Positions 5,947-14,029 are shown, counted from the first letter of the stretch. The stretch is DNA of 20,661 nt from SHZI01 sp964391025 (GCA_964391025.1 CAYMKJ010000133.1:1-20661); one strand, 5' to 3'. Numbers and translations: made by a program. The notes: generated by a model from the letters alone, not told the origin.

Positions 5947-8505
5947 ATGTCGGACGTGACTATTGCCCAGTTCGCAGACGTACTGAAGATTCCGGTGGAA
6001 AAGCTGCTCACGCAGCTCGATGAGGCCGGCATTGGCGCGCGTGGTGCCGACGACGTCATCAGTGATGACGCCAAGCGCGAACTCCTCACGCACCTGCGTC
6101 GTACTCATGGCCACGACGAGGGCGGGGCCGCCGCGTCTCCGCGGAAGATCACCCTGAGCCGGCGCTCCCAGTCCGAGATCAAGGTTGCCAGCGCGCAGGG
6201 CAGGGCCAAAACGGTCACGGTCGAGGTGCGCCGCAAGCGGACCTATGTGAACCGTGACGTCCTTGAGCAGGAAAACAAGGTCCAGCAGGACGAACTCGAC
6301 CGGGTGAAGCAGGATGAGCAGGCCAAGCTCGACAAGGATCAGGCCGAACGGGATTCCGTCGAGCGGGTGGCCCGCGAGAAGCGCGAGAAGGAACTCGCGG
6401 ATGCCGAGGCCCTGCGCAAGACCGAGGAGGAATCGCGCCGCGCTGCCCAGCAGGCCACCAAGGAGGGCGAGCAGACACATCTTCAGGATGAGGTCCGAAA
6501 GCGCGACTCCGAGGCCCGCACGCGCAAGGAGGCTGCGAGCAAGCGTGATGTTCGTCGCGCTGTCGTGGAAGATCTTGTCAGCGTTACCGAGGATGAGGTC
6601 CCGGAAGAAAAACCTGCCCTGGTTGGCCGTCAGGAGTTGCACGTCGCAGCTGACGTCAGCGGTCGGCGCAAGAAGAAGAAGACGCGGCGGCGGTCTGTTT
6701 CCGTGCAGTCTGATACCACTCGACACGGCTTCGAGAAGCCAATGGCTCCGGTGGTCCACGAAGTGCTGATTCCCGAGACCATCAAGGTCGGGGAACTGGC
6801 CCAGCGCATGGCCGTCAAGTCGAACGACGTGATCCGGTCACTGATGAAAATGGGGGTCATGGCCACTATCAATCAGGCGCTTGAGCAGGACACCGCGGTG
6901 CTGGTCGTGGAGGAAATGGGCCACATCGCGAAGCTGGTACGCGAATCCGACCTTGAGGAAACCCTGATTCCGATTGAGGACGACGCTGGCGAGGCAGTGC
7001 CGCGGTCGCCAGTCGTCACGATCATGGGTCATGTGGACCACGGCAAGACTTCATTGCTGGACTATATACGGACCACCAAAATCGCTGCCGGTGAGGCCGG
7101 CGGCATTACGCAGCACATCGGCGCCTACCATGTGGAAACGCCCAGGGGCTGGATCACGTTCCTCGATACACCGGGTCACGCTGCCTTTACGGCGATGCGG
7201 GCGCGGGGTGCGCAGGTTACGGATATCGTTGTCCTGGTCGTGGCTGCCGATGACGGCGTCATGCCTCAGACTGAAGAGGCCATTCTCCACGCGCGCGCAG
7301 CGGATGTACCCATCATTGTCGCGGTCAACAAGATCGACAAGGGCGAAGCGGATCTCGACCGCGTGCGGAATGAGCTCAGTGCAAAGGGTGTAGTGCCAGA
7401 GGAGTGGGGTGGTGAGAGCCTCTTCGTCAATGTGTCAGCCCGCACGGGAGAAGGCATTGACAAGCTCCTCGAGTCCATCCTTCTGCAGGCTGAATTGTTG
7501 GAGTTGCGCGCCGTTGCCGAAGGCCGGGCCTCGGGTGTCGTGCTCGAGTCCAGCCAGGAGAAGGGCAGGGGTGCGGTAGCGACGGTGCTCGTCACCCGCG
7601 GGCGCCTGCGTCTCGGTGACGCGTTGCTGGCCGGTCATGAGTACGGTCGTGTGCGGGCGATGACCAACGAGCTTGGCGTCGCGGTCACCGAAGCCGGTCC
7701 GTCCCAGCCCATCGTGGTGCTCGGCCTGTCGGGGACACCGAATGCCGGCGACGATGCCCTCGTACTCGAGGATGAACGGAAGGCCCGCGATCTGGCTCAG
7801 TTCCGCCTCAGCCGGACGCGTGACGTCAAGCTCGCGCAACAGCAGTCTGCCAAGCTCGAGGACGTTTTCAGCCAGCTGGCGGCATCCCAGACGAAGACTC
7901 TGCAGATCCTGATCAAGGCGGATGTCCAGGGCAGCGCGGAAGCGCTGAAGGACGCCATGAGCAAGCTGGCGCACGAAGAAGTGAACGTTAAGGTGATTGG
8001 TTCCAGTGTCGGCGGCGTGAGCGCATCCGATGTCACGCTGGCCGCCGCCTCGAAGGCCATCATTATTGCCTTCAATGTTCGTGCTGATGGCGCTGGTCGT
8101 GATGCGATCAAGGAAACGGGCGTTGATGTGCGCTACTACGGCGTCATTTACGAAGCACTCGACGACGTCAAGATCGCCATTACGGGCATGCTGTCTCCCA
8201 TCATCCGCGACCAGATCGTGGGGCTTGCCGAGGTGCGGGATGTCTTCCGTTCCCCGAAGTACGGCAACATTGCCGGTTGCCTGGTCATCGACGGGTTTGT
8301 CAAGCGCAATAGCCCCATTCGGGTCCTGCGGAACAATACCGTCATCTACCAGGGCGAACTCGAGTCGCTCCGCCGCTTCAAGGACGACGTGGGCGAGGTT
8401 CGGGCGGGCACGGAATGCGGTATCGGCGTCAAGAACTACGATGATGTGAAGCCCGGTGACCAGATTGAGTGTTTTGAGCGGGTCACCATCGAACGAACGG
8501 CCTGA
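5947..8505 (+). CDS. infB: Translation initiation factor IF-2
   Basis: An 852-residue GTPase (E. coli 890) that brings initiator fMet-tRNA to the 30S subunit and promotes 50S joining. The ATG at 5947 follows GGAG with 7-nt spacing. Domains: a first IF2_N module (1-52), a long charged linker (about 60-240) rich in Lys/Arg/Glu ending in a basic RRKKKKTRRR patch near 240-249, a second IF2_N-like module (about 270-330), and the GTPase domain. The G motifs are GHVDHGKT (361-368), DTPGH (407-411), NKID (461-464) and SA (497-498). Then follow the two beta-barrel domains and the fMet-tRNA-binding C-terminal domain, ending EFC-like as GDQIECFERV. It lies 34 nt after nusA and 3 nt before rbfA. Shorter IF-2 forms from internal starts are known in E. 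coli; I did not find a convincing internal start here. Confidence 0.98.
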   Translation: MSDVTIAQFADVLKIPVEKLLTQLDEAGIGARGADDVISDDAKRELLTHLRRTHGHDEGGAAASPRKITLSRRSQSEIKVASAQGRAKTVTVEVRRKRTYVNRDVLEQENKVQQDELDRVKQDEQAKLDKDQAERDSVERVAREKREKELADAEALRKTEEESRRAAQQATKEGEQTHLQDEVRKRDSEARTRKEAASKRDVRRAVVEDLVSVTEDEVPEEKPALVGRQELHVAADVSGRRKKKKTRRRSVSVQSDTTRHGFEKPMAPVVHEVLIPETIKVGELAQRMAVKSNDVIRSLMKMGVMATINQALEQDTAVLVVEEMGHIAKLVRESDLEETLIPIEDDAGEAVPRSPVVTIMGHVDHGKTSLLDYIRTTKIAAGEAGGITQHIGAYHVETPRGWITFLDTPGHAAFTAMRARGAQVTDIVVLVVAADDGVMPQTEEAILHARAADVPIIVAVNKIDKGEADLDRVRNELSAKGVVPEEWGGESLFVNVSARTGEGIDKLLESILLQAELLELRAVAEGRASGVVLESSQEKGRGAVATVLVTRGRLRLGDALLAGHEYGRVRAMTNELGVAVTEAGPSQPIVVLGLSGTPNAGDDALVLEDERKARDLAQFRLSRTRDVKLAQQQSAKLEDVFSQLAASQTKTLQILIKADVQGSAEALKDAMSKLAHEEVNVKVIGSSVGGVSASDVTLAAASKAIIIAFNVRADGAGRDAIKETGVDVRYYGVIYEALDDVKIAITGMLSPIIRDQIVGLAEVRDVFRSPKYGNIAGCLVIDGFVKRNSPIRVLRNNTVIYQGELESLRRFKDDVGEVRAGTECGIGVKNYDDVKPGDQIECFERVTIERTA

Positions 8506-8508
8506 CGC

Positions 8509-8916
8509 ATGGCCCGTGAGTTCGCTCGCAGCCGCCGTGTTGAGGAGCAGATCCAGAGACTCCTTGCCGACGTCATGCGCTCCGAACTCCGGGATCCCCG
8601 GGTGGCTGGTGTGGTGATCACGGAAGTGCGGGCGTCCCGGGATCTGGGTGTCGCCTGGATCCACTACTCTCTGCTCGGCACGGACGTCAGCCCGGGTGCG
8701 GAAGTCCTGGCAGACGTCCAGGCTGGCCTGGATCGGGCCGCGGGTTTTCTCAGAAGCCAGCTGGCCCGGGAACTGGCCACGCGCACAGTTCCAGAGCTGC
8801 GGTTTCGCTATGACGAGGCGGCCCAGCGCGGTCGTGATCTGGAGCGGCTCATCGACACGGCGGTGGCCCGCGATATCACCGGGAGCGGATCCCCGGGTTC
8901 CGACGGGAGCCCGTGA
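8509..8916 (+). CDS. rbfA: 30S ribosome-binding factor RbfA
   Basis: A 135-residue single KH-fold protein that acts late in 30S maturation on the 16S rRNA 5' region and in cold adaptation. Family segments: the N-terminal RSRRVEEQIQRLLADVMRSELRDPRV, then VTITEV-like GVVITEVRASRDL, and later LARELATRTVPELRFRYDEA. The last 15 or so residues (Gly/Ser/Pro-rich) form an unstructured tail. The ATG starts 3 nt after the infB stop with no separate ribosome binding site, so coupled translation is likely. Its TGA overlaps the GTG start of truB. Confidence 0.96.
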   Translation: MAREFARSRRVEEQIQRLLADVMRSELRDPRVAGVVITEVRASRDLGVAWIHYSLLGTDVSPGAEVLADVQAGLDRAAGFLRSQLARELATRTVPELRFRYDEAAQRGRDLERLIDTAVARDITGSGSPGSDGSP

Positions 8917-9875
8917 GCGAACCGGCGGTCCGGCGTGCCCTGGACGGTCTTCTCCTGCTGGACAAGCCCACCGGCATCACGTCCAACGCGGCCCTGCAGA
9001 GGGTCAAGTGGCTGTTTCAGGCCCGCAAGGCCGGGCACACGGGCAGCCTCGATCCCCTGGCGAGCGGGATGCTGCCCATCTGTTTCGGCGAAGCCACGAA
9101 GTTTGCCGGTTACCTGCTGGATGCGGACAAGATCTATCGCGTCCAGGCCCGCTTCGGTGTCCGGACCGATACGGGCGATGCGGAAGGTAACCCGGTCGAG
9201 ACCCATGCCCGGCCACCGGTGCTGCCGGCAGAGCTGGAGCAGGCCCTCGCGGCGCTGCGGGGGCCTATCCAGCAGATTCCGCCGATGTACTCGGCGCTCA
9301 AGCAGCAGGGACAGAGACTCTATGTGCTGGCGCGGGCCGGCCGGGAGGTCCCCCGGGAGCCGCGGCCGGTCCACATCCATGAGTTTACCGTCGAAACCTA
9401 CGACCCGGTGACGCCGGTATTCCAGGTTCGTTGTAGCAAAGGCACCTACGTTCGCACGCTTATCGAGGACCTGGCGGGCCACCTGGGGACTCTGGCCCAC
9501 GTCATCGCCCTGCGGCGGTTGGCGGTGGAGCCGTTCGGCGGCCAGGCCATGCTCAGCATCGAGCAGATCGAGGCTGCTGCTGGGTCGGGTCCCGGGTCTT
9601 CTCCGCCCGCACTGGATGCGTTGCTGCGCCCTCTGGAAGCCGTGTTGCCCAACTGGCCCGCCGTCGAACTGGATGGCCCTGCAGCGCTCCGGATGAGCCG
9701 GGGCGGCCCTGTTGTGGCAGCGGGCAGTCATTTGCCGGGTCCAGTGCGCCTCTATGCGCCCGGCCACCGGTTCCTGGGGGTGGGGGAGCTCCAGACCGAT
9801 GGGTTGGTCGTGCCCCGGCGGTTGGTGGCCCAGGAGCCATTCGACTTTCCCGCCGCGGCCATCACCGGGCTGTAA
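8913..9875 (+). CDS. truB: tRNA pseudouridine(55) synthase TruB
   Basis: A 320-residue enzyme that converts U55 of the tRNA T-loop to pseudouridine. The catalytic Asp is D47 in GHTGSLDPLA. Other family segments are LLLLDKPTGITSN near the start, RFGVRTDTGDAEG (about 86-98), IQQIPPMYSALKQQG, and CSKGTYVRTLIEDLAGHLG. The C-terminal 70 or so residues match the small PUA-like RNA-binding module found in gammaproteobacterial TruB. The start is GTG at 8913, overlapping the rbfA stop (GTGA), with GGGAG 3 nt upstream, a short spacing that fits reinitiation by ribosomes leaving rbfA. Confidence 0.97.
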   Translation: MSEPAVRRALDGLLLLDKPTGITSNAALQRVKWLFQARKAGHTGSLDPLASGMLPICFGEATKFAGYLLDADKIYRVQARFGVRTDTGDAEGNPVETHARPPVLPAELEQALAALRGPIQQIPPMYSALKQQGQRLYVLARAGREVPREPRPVHIHEFTVETYDPVTPVFQVRCSKGTYVRTLIEDLAGHLGTLAHVIALRRLAVEPFGGQAMLSIEQIEAAAGSGPGSSPPALDALLRPLEAVLPNWPAVELDGPAALRMSRGGPVVAAGSHLPGPVRLYAPGHRFLGVGELQTDGLVVPRRLVAQEPFDFPAAAITGL

Positions 9876-9893
9876 CTCAGACCGACACATGGG

Positions 9894-9899
9894 TAGAAT
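9894..9899 (+). promoter_or_regulatory. Possible -10 element of an rpsO promoter
   Basis: TAGAAT lies about 20 nt past the truB stop and about 54 nt before rpsO. No good -35 box lies at the right distance. An rpsO promoter inside such operons is known in E. coli, which is why it is noted; here the sequence support is weak. Confidence 0.3.
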
Positions 9900-9952
9900 A
9901 CCGCCCGTTTTCATGGACAAATTAACGAAATTGGCAACAGGAGATACCTTCA

Positions 9953-10222
9953 ATGCCGCACACGGCTGAAGAGAAGAGCAAGATCGTCGGCGAACACAGC
10001 CGCGGTCCGGCCGATACGGGGTCACCGGAAGTGCAGGTCGCCTTGATGTCGGCCCGCATCAATGAACTGACTGAGCACTTTTCCCGCCACAAGAAGGACC
10101 ATCATTCCCGTCAGGGATTGCTGCGGCTTGTGAACCAGCGGCGCAAGCTCCTCGACTATTTGCGGGCGAAGGATGGCGAACGCTACCAGGGCTTGATCGA
10201 CAAGCTCGGTCTGCGCCGTTAG
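9953..10222 (+). CDS. rpsO: 30S ribosomal protein S15
   Basis: An 89-residue protein, the exact usual length. It binds the central domain of 16S rRNA early in 30S assembly and forms an intersubunit bridge. The family core is visible: DTGSPEVQVALMSARINELTEH, then HKKDHHSRQGLLRLVNQRRKLLDYL, ending IDKLGLRR. The Shine-Dalgarno AGGAG (9939-9943) is strong with 9-nt spacing, better than most genes in this operon, as expected for a highly translated ribosomal protein. It sits 77 nt after truB. In other bacteria S15 represses its own mRNA through the leader; I cannot confirm the needed fold here. Confidence 0.98.
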   Translation: MPHTAEEKSKIVGEHSRGPADTGSPEVQVALMSARINELTEHFSRHKKDHHSRQGLLRLVNQRRKLLDYLRAKDGERYQGLIDKLGLRR

Positions 10223-10253
10223 ACGGGGCTTCGGCCCTGGAATCCGACTCTGC

Positions 10254-10326
10254 CGGACCTTTGGCCGTCCGAAAGTTTAGACGGGGCAGATACCGGTGAG
10301 GTGTCTGCTCAGTGTTCATTGCACTG
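10254..10326 (+). promoter_or_regulatory. Hairpin cluster in the rpsO-pnp intergenic region
   Basis: Three hairpins lie in tandem: CGGAC/GTCCG (10254-10258/10267-10271), a 9-bp stem at 10286-10294/10300-10308 with loop GGTGA, and CAGTG/CACTG (10310-10314/10322-10326). A GGGC-TTCG-GCCC tetraloop hairpin also sits just past the rpsO stop (about 10225-10237). None is followed by a T-run. In E. coli this interval carries RNase III and PNPase autoregulation signals; equivalent use here is inferred from position and structure only. Confidence 0.55.
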
Positions 10327-10353
10327 AAAATTGAAATTGATTAGGAAACGAAC

Positions 10354-12441
10354 GTGGCGTCATTCAAGAAGTCTTTTCCCTACGGTCAGCACCAGGTCAC
10401 CATCGAGACGGGCGAAATTGCCCGGCAGGCGGGTGGTGCCGTCCTCGTCAGCATGGCGGACACCGTCGTCCTGGTTACCGCCGTCGCGGACACCGACGGC
10501 AGCAAGCCGCGGGATTTTTTCCCCCTGACCGTCAACTATCAGGAAAAGACCTACGCCGCGGGCCGCATTCCAGGCGGCTTCTTCAGGCGTGAGGGGCGGC
10601 CCTCGGAAAAGGAGACCCTCATCTCACGCCTCATCGACCGGCCGATTCGTCCCCTGTTTCCCAAGGGCTTCATGAACGAGGTGCAGGTGATCGCGACGGT
10701 CATCTCGATGAACCCGGAAGTAGATTCCGATATCCCGGCAATGCTGGGTGCCTCGGCCGCTCTGGGTCTGTCGGGCGCCCCGTTCGCGGGTCCGATTGGC
10801 GGTGCGCGGGTGGGCTATATCGAGGGCAAGTTCGTGCTCAACCCGACGGCGACTGAACTCAAGCAGTCCAAGCTGGACCTCGTTGTGGCAGGTACCGCCA
10901 AGGCCGTTCTCATGGTGGAATCGTCGGCACACCAACTTCCCGAAAAGGTGATGCTCGATGCCGTCATCTTTGGCCACGAGCAGATGCAGATCGCAATCGA
11001 CAACATCCGCGCACTTGTTGCCGAGGCCGGTCGCCCGGCCTGGAACTGGTCGGCGCCGGTTGCCGATCCGGGTATTGCAGCGGCCGTCACCAAGGCAGTC
11101 GGTGACCGCTTTGCCAGCGCCTACCGAATCCGCGACAAGGGCGAGCGTTACGCGGCGATTGCCCAGATCAAGCAGGAGAGCATTGCCGCAATTGCCACCG
11201 GTGCCGCCGGCGCCCCTGCCAACGGTGCGGTCGGTGAAGCCCTGAGCCGTCTGGAGAAGAAGATCGTCCGTGGCCAGGTGCTCAATGGTGAACCGCGCAT
11301 CGACGGTCGCGATACCCGCACCGTGCGTCCGATCACAATTCGTACCGGTGTGCTCCCGAGAACTCACGGCTCCGCTCTTTTTACGCGTGGCGAAACCCAG
11401 GCACTGGTGGTCGCCACGCTGGGTACCGATCGCGACTCCCAGATCATTGATGCGCTGACCGGTGAGTACCGCGACCGTTTCATGCTCCACTACAACTTTC
11501 CTCCGTATAGCGTGAACGAGACGGGTTTCGTGGGCTCACCGAAGCGCCGGGAGATCGGTCACGGTCGACTCGCGCGTCGGGGCATCGAAGCCGTGCTACC
11601 CGACATGCAGACATTCCCCTATGTATTGCGGGTGGTGTCCGAAATCACCGAGTCGAATGGCTCCAGTTCGATGGCCAGTGTCTGTGGCACCAGCCTTGCC
11701 CTGATGGATGCCGGTGTGCCGATCCTGGCTCCGGTGGCTGGTGTGGCCATGGGTCTCGTCAAGGAAGGGGATCGCTACCAGGTTCTGACGGACATCCTCG
11801 GTGATGAGGATCACCTGGGCGATATGGACTTCAAGGTGGCGGGGAGCGCCAACGGCGTTACCGCCCTGCAGATGGACATCAAGATCGACGGCATCACGCG
11901 GGACATCATGGAAAACGCCCTATCCCAGGCTAAAGATGCCCGCCTGCATATTCTCGAGCAGATGAACCGGGTCCTGTCGACTCACCGTCAGCAAATGTCG
12001 GAATGGGCCCCCACGATCATCACCATGATGATCGATCCCGAGAAGATCCGGGATGTCATTGGCAAGGGGGGCTCCGTGATCCGGGCTATCACCGAAGAAA
12101 CGGGTGCGACGATCAACATAGACAATGACGGCACGGTGAAGATCGCGTCCGTGCAGGCAGCGGCCGGGCTCGAAGCCAAGAACCGCATCGAACTCATTAC
12201 GGCTGATGTCGTGGTGGGTAGCGTCTACGAGGGTCGAGTGGCGCGGCTGATGGATTTCGGTGCGTTCGTCTCCATCCTCCCTGGCCGGGACGGTCTCGTA
12301 CACATTTCACAGATCTCCGACGAGCGTGTGGAGCGCGTGGGAGACAAGCTGAAGGAAGGCGATATCGTCCGCGTGAAGGTACTCGAGGTGGACCGTCAGG
12401 GCCGGGTTCGACTCAGCATGCGGGGATTGGACGCCGCTTGA
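10354..12441 (+). CDS. pnp: Polyribonucleotide nucleotidyltransferase (PNPase)
   Basis: A 695-residue 3'-5' phosphorolytic exoribonuclease (E. coli 711), a trimer and usual partner of RNase E in the degradosome. The start is GTG at 10354, with AGGAAA at 10343-10348. Domains in order: first RNase PH domain (about 1-210, including YAAGRIPGGFFRREGRPSEK), an alpha-helical linker, second RNase PH domain (about 310-545), KH (about 555-615, IGKGGSVIR near 570) and S1 (about 619-690, GRVARLMDFGAFVSILPGRDG). The catalytic domain keeps NGSSSMASVCG (about 434-443) and GDMDFKVAG...QMDIKIDG with acidic residues at 490, 492 and 508. It follows rpsO after a hairpin-rich spacer, the usual arrangement. Confidence 0.98.
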   Translation: MASFKKSFPYGQHQVTIETGEIARQAGGAVLVSMADTVVLVTAVADTDGSKPRDFFPLTVNYQEKTYAAGRIPGGFFRREGRPSEKETLISRLIDRPIRPLFPKGFMNEVQVIATVISMNPEVDSDIPAMLGASAALGLSGAPFAGPIGGARVGYIEGKFVLNPTATELKQSKLDLVVAGTAKAVLMVESSAHQLPEKVMLDAVIFGHEQMQIAIDNIRALVAEAGRPAWNWSAPVADPGIAAAVTKAVGDRFASAYRIRDKGERYAAIAQIKQESIAAIATGAAGAPANGAVGEALSRLEKKIVRGQVLNGEPRIDGRDTRTVRPITIRTGVLPRTHGSALFTRGETQALVVATLGTDRDSQIIDALTGEYRDRFMLHYNFPPYSVNETGFVGSPKRREIGHGRLARRGIEAVLPDMQTFPYVLRVVSEITESNGSSSMASVCGTSLALMDAGVPILAPVAGVAMGLVKEGDRYQVLTDILGDEDHLGDMDFKVAGSANGVTALQMDIKIDGITRDIMENALSQAKDARLHILEQMNRVLSTHRQQMSEWAPTIITMMIDPEKIRDVIGKGGSVIRAITEETGATINIDNDGTVKIASVQAAAGLEAKNRIELITADVVVGSVYEGRVARLMDFGAFVSILPGRDGLVHISQISDERVERVGDKLKEGDIVRVKVLEVDRQGRVRLSMRGLDAA

Positions 12442-12460
12442 CGTCCAGTCCCCGCGTTCT
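12420..12460 (+). terminator. Long hairpin spanning the pnp stop codon, probable operon terminator
   Basis: A 14-bp stem, including one G-U pair, is formed by 12420-12433 and 12442-12455. The pnp TGA (12439-12441) lies in the 8-nt loop. The stem is very GC-rich and is followed only by GTTCTCTTCC, a poor T-run. It may act as a terminator or as a 3'-end barrier to exonucleases. It is the only strong candidate end for the rimP-pnp operon before the convergent phaR gene. Confidence 0.6.
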
Positions 12461-12465
12461 CTTCC

Positions 12466-12481
12466 CTAGCCGGCTAGCCGG
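12466..12481. repeat. Overlapping palindromes between convergent pnp and phaR
   Basis: CTAGCCGGCTAG (12466-12477) and CCGGCTAGCCGG (12470-12481) are two perfect 12-nt palindromes that overlap. The hexamer TAGCCG occurs three times in this short spacer. The segment lies just before the phaR stop. It has no T-run on either side. The role is unknown, and it may be a chance product of high GC content. Confidence 0.4.
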
Positions 12482-12483
12482 GC

Positions 12484-12861
12484 CTAGCCGACAGCCAATG
12501 CGGCCGCAGCGCCGTTGGGCATTCCAGAAGCGCCAATCGGGCGGCTCGGAGCCGCCAGTGCACCCTTAAGCGCACGATCCAGGCGGCCCGCAAGCTCCGG
12601 GTCCCGGTCCATGGCACCCAGCCTGATCATCCCGGCCAGAAAGTCGGCCGAGAGCAGTGGCGCGCCGCCCCGCTGGCCTTCAGCGATGATCTGCAGGAGG
12701 ACGGGGGTCGTGATGTCTGCGCCGGTGGCCTGCTCCACGACTTTAACCTGCGAGCCCTTGGTGATCAGTTCGCGCAGGTCATGGAGGTTCACATAGCGGC
12801 TCTGGGTGGTGTCGTAAAGGCGGCGGTTAACGTACTTCCGAATCAGTCTCTGCTCGCTCAT
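12484..12861 (-). CDS. phaR: Polyhydroxyalkanoate synthesis regulator PhaR-like DNA-binding protein
   Basis: A 125-residue protein. The ATG at 12861 is chosen because AAGGAAGGA lies 6 nt upstream on the minus strand. The frame is open further to 12933, but that extension does not resemble the family. Residues about 4-64 match the PHB accumulation regulator DNA-binding domain: IRKYVNRRLYDTTQSRYVNL, then DLRELITKGSQVKVVEQATG and DITTPVLLQII. PhaR proteins bind PHA granules and repress phasin and granule genes in beta- and alphaproteobacteria. The usual C-terminal domain is short here: after about residue 100 only an Ala/Gly/Pro-rich tail remains. No phaC, phasin or other PHA gene is in the window, so the role is inferred from the domain. 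The 234-nt spacer to dksA upstream has an AT-rich patch (about 12985-13050) but no promoter I can define. Confidence 0.85.
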   Translation of the reverse strand: MSEQRLIRKYVNRRLYDTTQSRYVNLHDLRELITKGSQVKVVEQATGADITTPVLLQIIAEGQRGGAPLLSADFLAGMIRLGAMDRDPELAGRLDRALKGALAAPSRPIGASGMPNGAAAALAVG

Positions 12862-13095
12862 GGCGGGTCCTTCCTTAAGTTCCAAGCCTCTTGGCCGGAC
12901 GGCTTCAGTTATCCGGCATCCGTTTGCCCCCAACTCCTTCCTATAGACCAGTTCGCTGGGGCAATGGTTCGCGATGCAGCGGCCAGATATAAAATTAGGC
13001 TAAGGCCATAAAGACTATTAAAAACATGAGTTTCTGAGGACTATTTGAACTGGTAGATGAGACCTGGAAATCAACACCGAGCGGAAGGACGGGGC

Positions 13096-13950
13096 TCAGC
13101 GGTAATGGTCGTCCCGCTCACCGTACTGCTTCTCGGCCATCTCGCGGCGCTCCTGGGCCTCAAGGGACAACGTGGCGACCGGGCGGGCCTCAAGGCGCTT
13201 CAGGCCAATCTCTTCACCGGTTTCCTCGCAGTAGCCGTAGGCGCGGTCCCCGATGCGCTCCAGAGCCGCATCGATCTTCTTCAGGAGCTTGCGTTCCCGA
13301 TCCCGGGTGCGTAATTCCAGGCCGAATTCGGATTCTTGGGTCGCGCGGTCGTTGGGGTCGGGAAAGTTGCTGGCTTCGTCCTGCATGTGATGAACCGTGC
13401 GGTCCACTTCCTCCATGAGTTCCCGCCTCCAGGCCTTGAGGATCGCCCTGAAGTGGTCCAGCTGCGCCGGGTTCATGTAAGCCTCGCCAGACTTAGGCTG
13501 GTAAGGCTTGATGCCATGGATCAGCGCGTCGGGGTCATAGCGATCAGGTCCCCGCCGTGCCGCATTTTTCGACGGTGTCAGCGGTTTGCGCCCGTTCGAC
13601 CTGGCGAGACCCGGCGTGCTGCGCACAACCATTTCCCGCAGGGCCGGAGCCTGGATTTTCGCGGGGCTGGCTTTGGCCTTCGGGCCTGCTGCAGGCACCT
13701 TGACGACGGCAGGTTTGCCGCCTTTAGACGCCTTCGGGCGTGCCGCGGCTGCTGGTTTGCTGACCACCGGCTTGCTGGCAGCTGCCTTGGCCTTGGTGGC
13801 GGCCTTCTTGACTGGTGCGCGCCTAGCCGTTGCAGCCTTGCGGGCAGCCTTGCTGGGAGGTGCCCGACCGGCACGCGCCTTGGCCGAGGCGGCCAACCTG
13901 GTCTTCACCGACGAGCTGCTCTTGCGGACCGGTCGCTTGGCTGACGGCAT
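13096..13950 (-). CDS. dksA: DksA-family RNA polymerase-binding protein with Ala/Lys-rich N-terminal tail and degenerate zinc site
   Basis: About 284 residues, against 151 in E. coli. The ATG at 13950 is preferred over an in-frame TTG at 13968: it has AGGG 8 nt upstream, and the predicted transcript starts near 13976. Residues 1 to about 105 are Ala/Lys/Pro-rich, resembling histone H1-like tails. The DksA core follows from about 158 (YMNPAQLDHFRAILKAWRRE), with the coiled-coil tip FPDPNDRAT. The tip keeps the two Asp residues three apart (198 and 201) that in E. coli DksA act in the secondary channel of RNA polymerase. The zinc-finger region keeps only one of four cysteines: the C-C-C-C positions read C241, T244, S262, A265. 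Cysteine-poor DksA forms are known (for example Pseudomonas DksA2 and many alphaproteobacterial proteins). Predicted role: ppGpp-linked transcription control without zinc dependence. Confidence 0.9.
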   Translation of the reverse strand: MPSAKRPVRKSSSSVKTRLAASAKARAGRAPPSKAARKAATARRAPVKKAATKAKAAASKPVVSKPAAAARPKASKGGKPAVVKVPAAGPKAKASPAKIQAPALREMVVRSTPGLARSNGRKPLTPSKNAARRGPDRYDPDALIHGIKPYQPKSGEAYMNPAQLDHFRAILKAWRRELMEEVDRTVHHMQDEASNFPDPNDRATQESEFGLELRTRDRERKLLKKIDAALERIGDRAYGYCEETGEEIGLKRLEARPVATLSLEAQERREMAEKQYGERDDHYR

Positions 13951-13982
13951 CTTCTGGACCCTGCTCAAAATTTGAGCGCGGG

Positions 13983-14010
13983 ATTATACATAGGGAATTC
14001 CGGGCGGGAA
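13983..14010 (-). promoter_or_regulatory. Candidate sigma70 promoter of dksA
   Basis: On the minus strand a perfect TATAAT (13988 down to 13983) is preceded by TTCCCG with a 16-nt spacer. The start site would be near 13976, giving a leader of about 26 nt that contains the AGGG ribosome binding site for the ATG at 13950. It lies in the short gap after queF, so dksA can be transcribed on its own. Confidence 0.6.
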
Positions 14011-14029
14011 GAGCATGGGTGTTGGGCGT

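Noticed and set aside
9913..9969. Small upstream reading frame (18 codons) overlapping the rpsO start
   Set aside because: It has no ribosome binding site and an unremarkable sequence. It overlaps the strong rpsO Shine-Dalgarno, so translation is unlikely.
7435..10025. Long minus-strand open frames opposite infB, rbfA, truB and the start of rpsO
   Set aside because: They are antisense to conserved genes with clear domains, and have no ribosome binding sites or family resemblance.
12862..13095. Promoter or small RNA in the AT-rich spacer between dksA and phaR
   Set aside because: Several weak -10-like hexamers exist (for example TATAGG on the minus strand at 12945-12940), but none has a matching -35, and there is no terminator or convincing fold.
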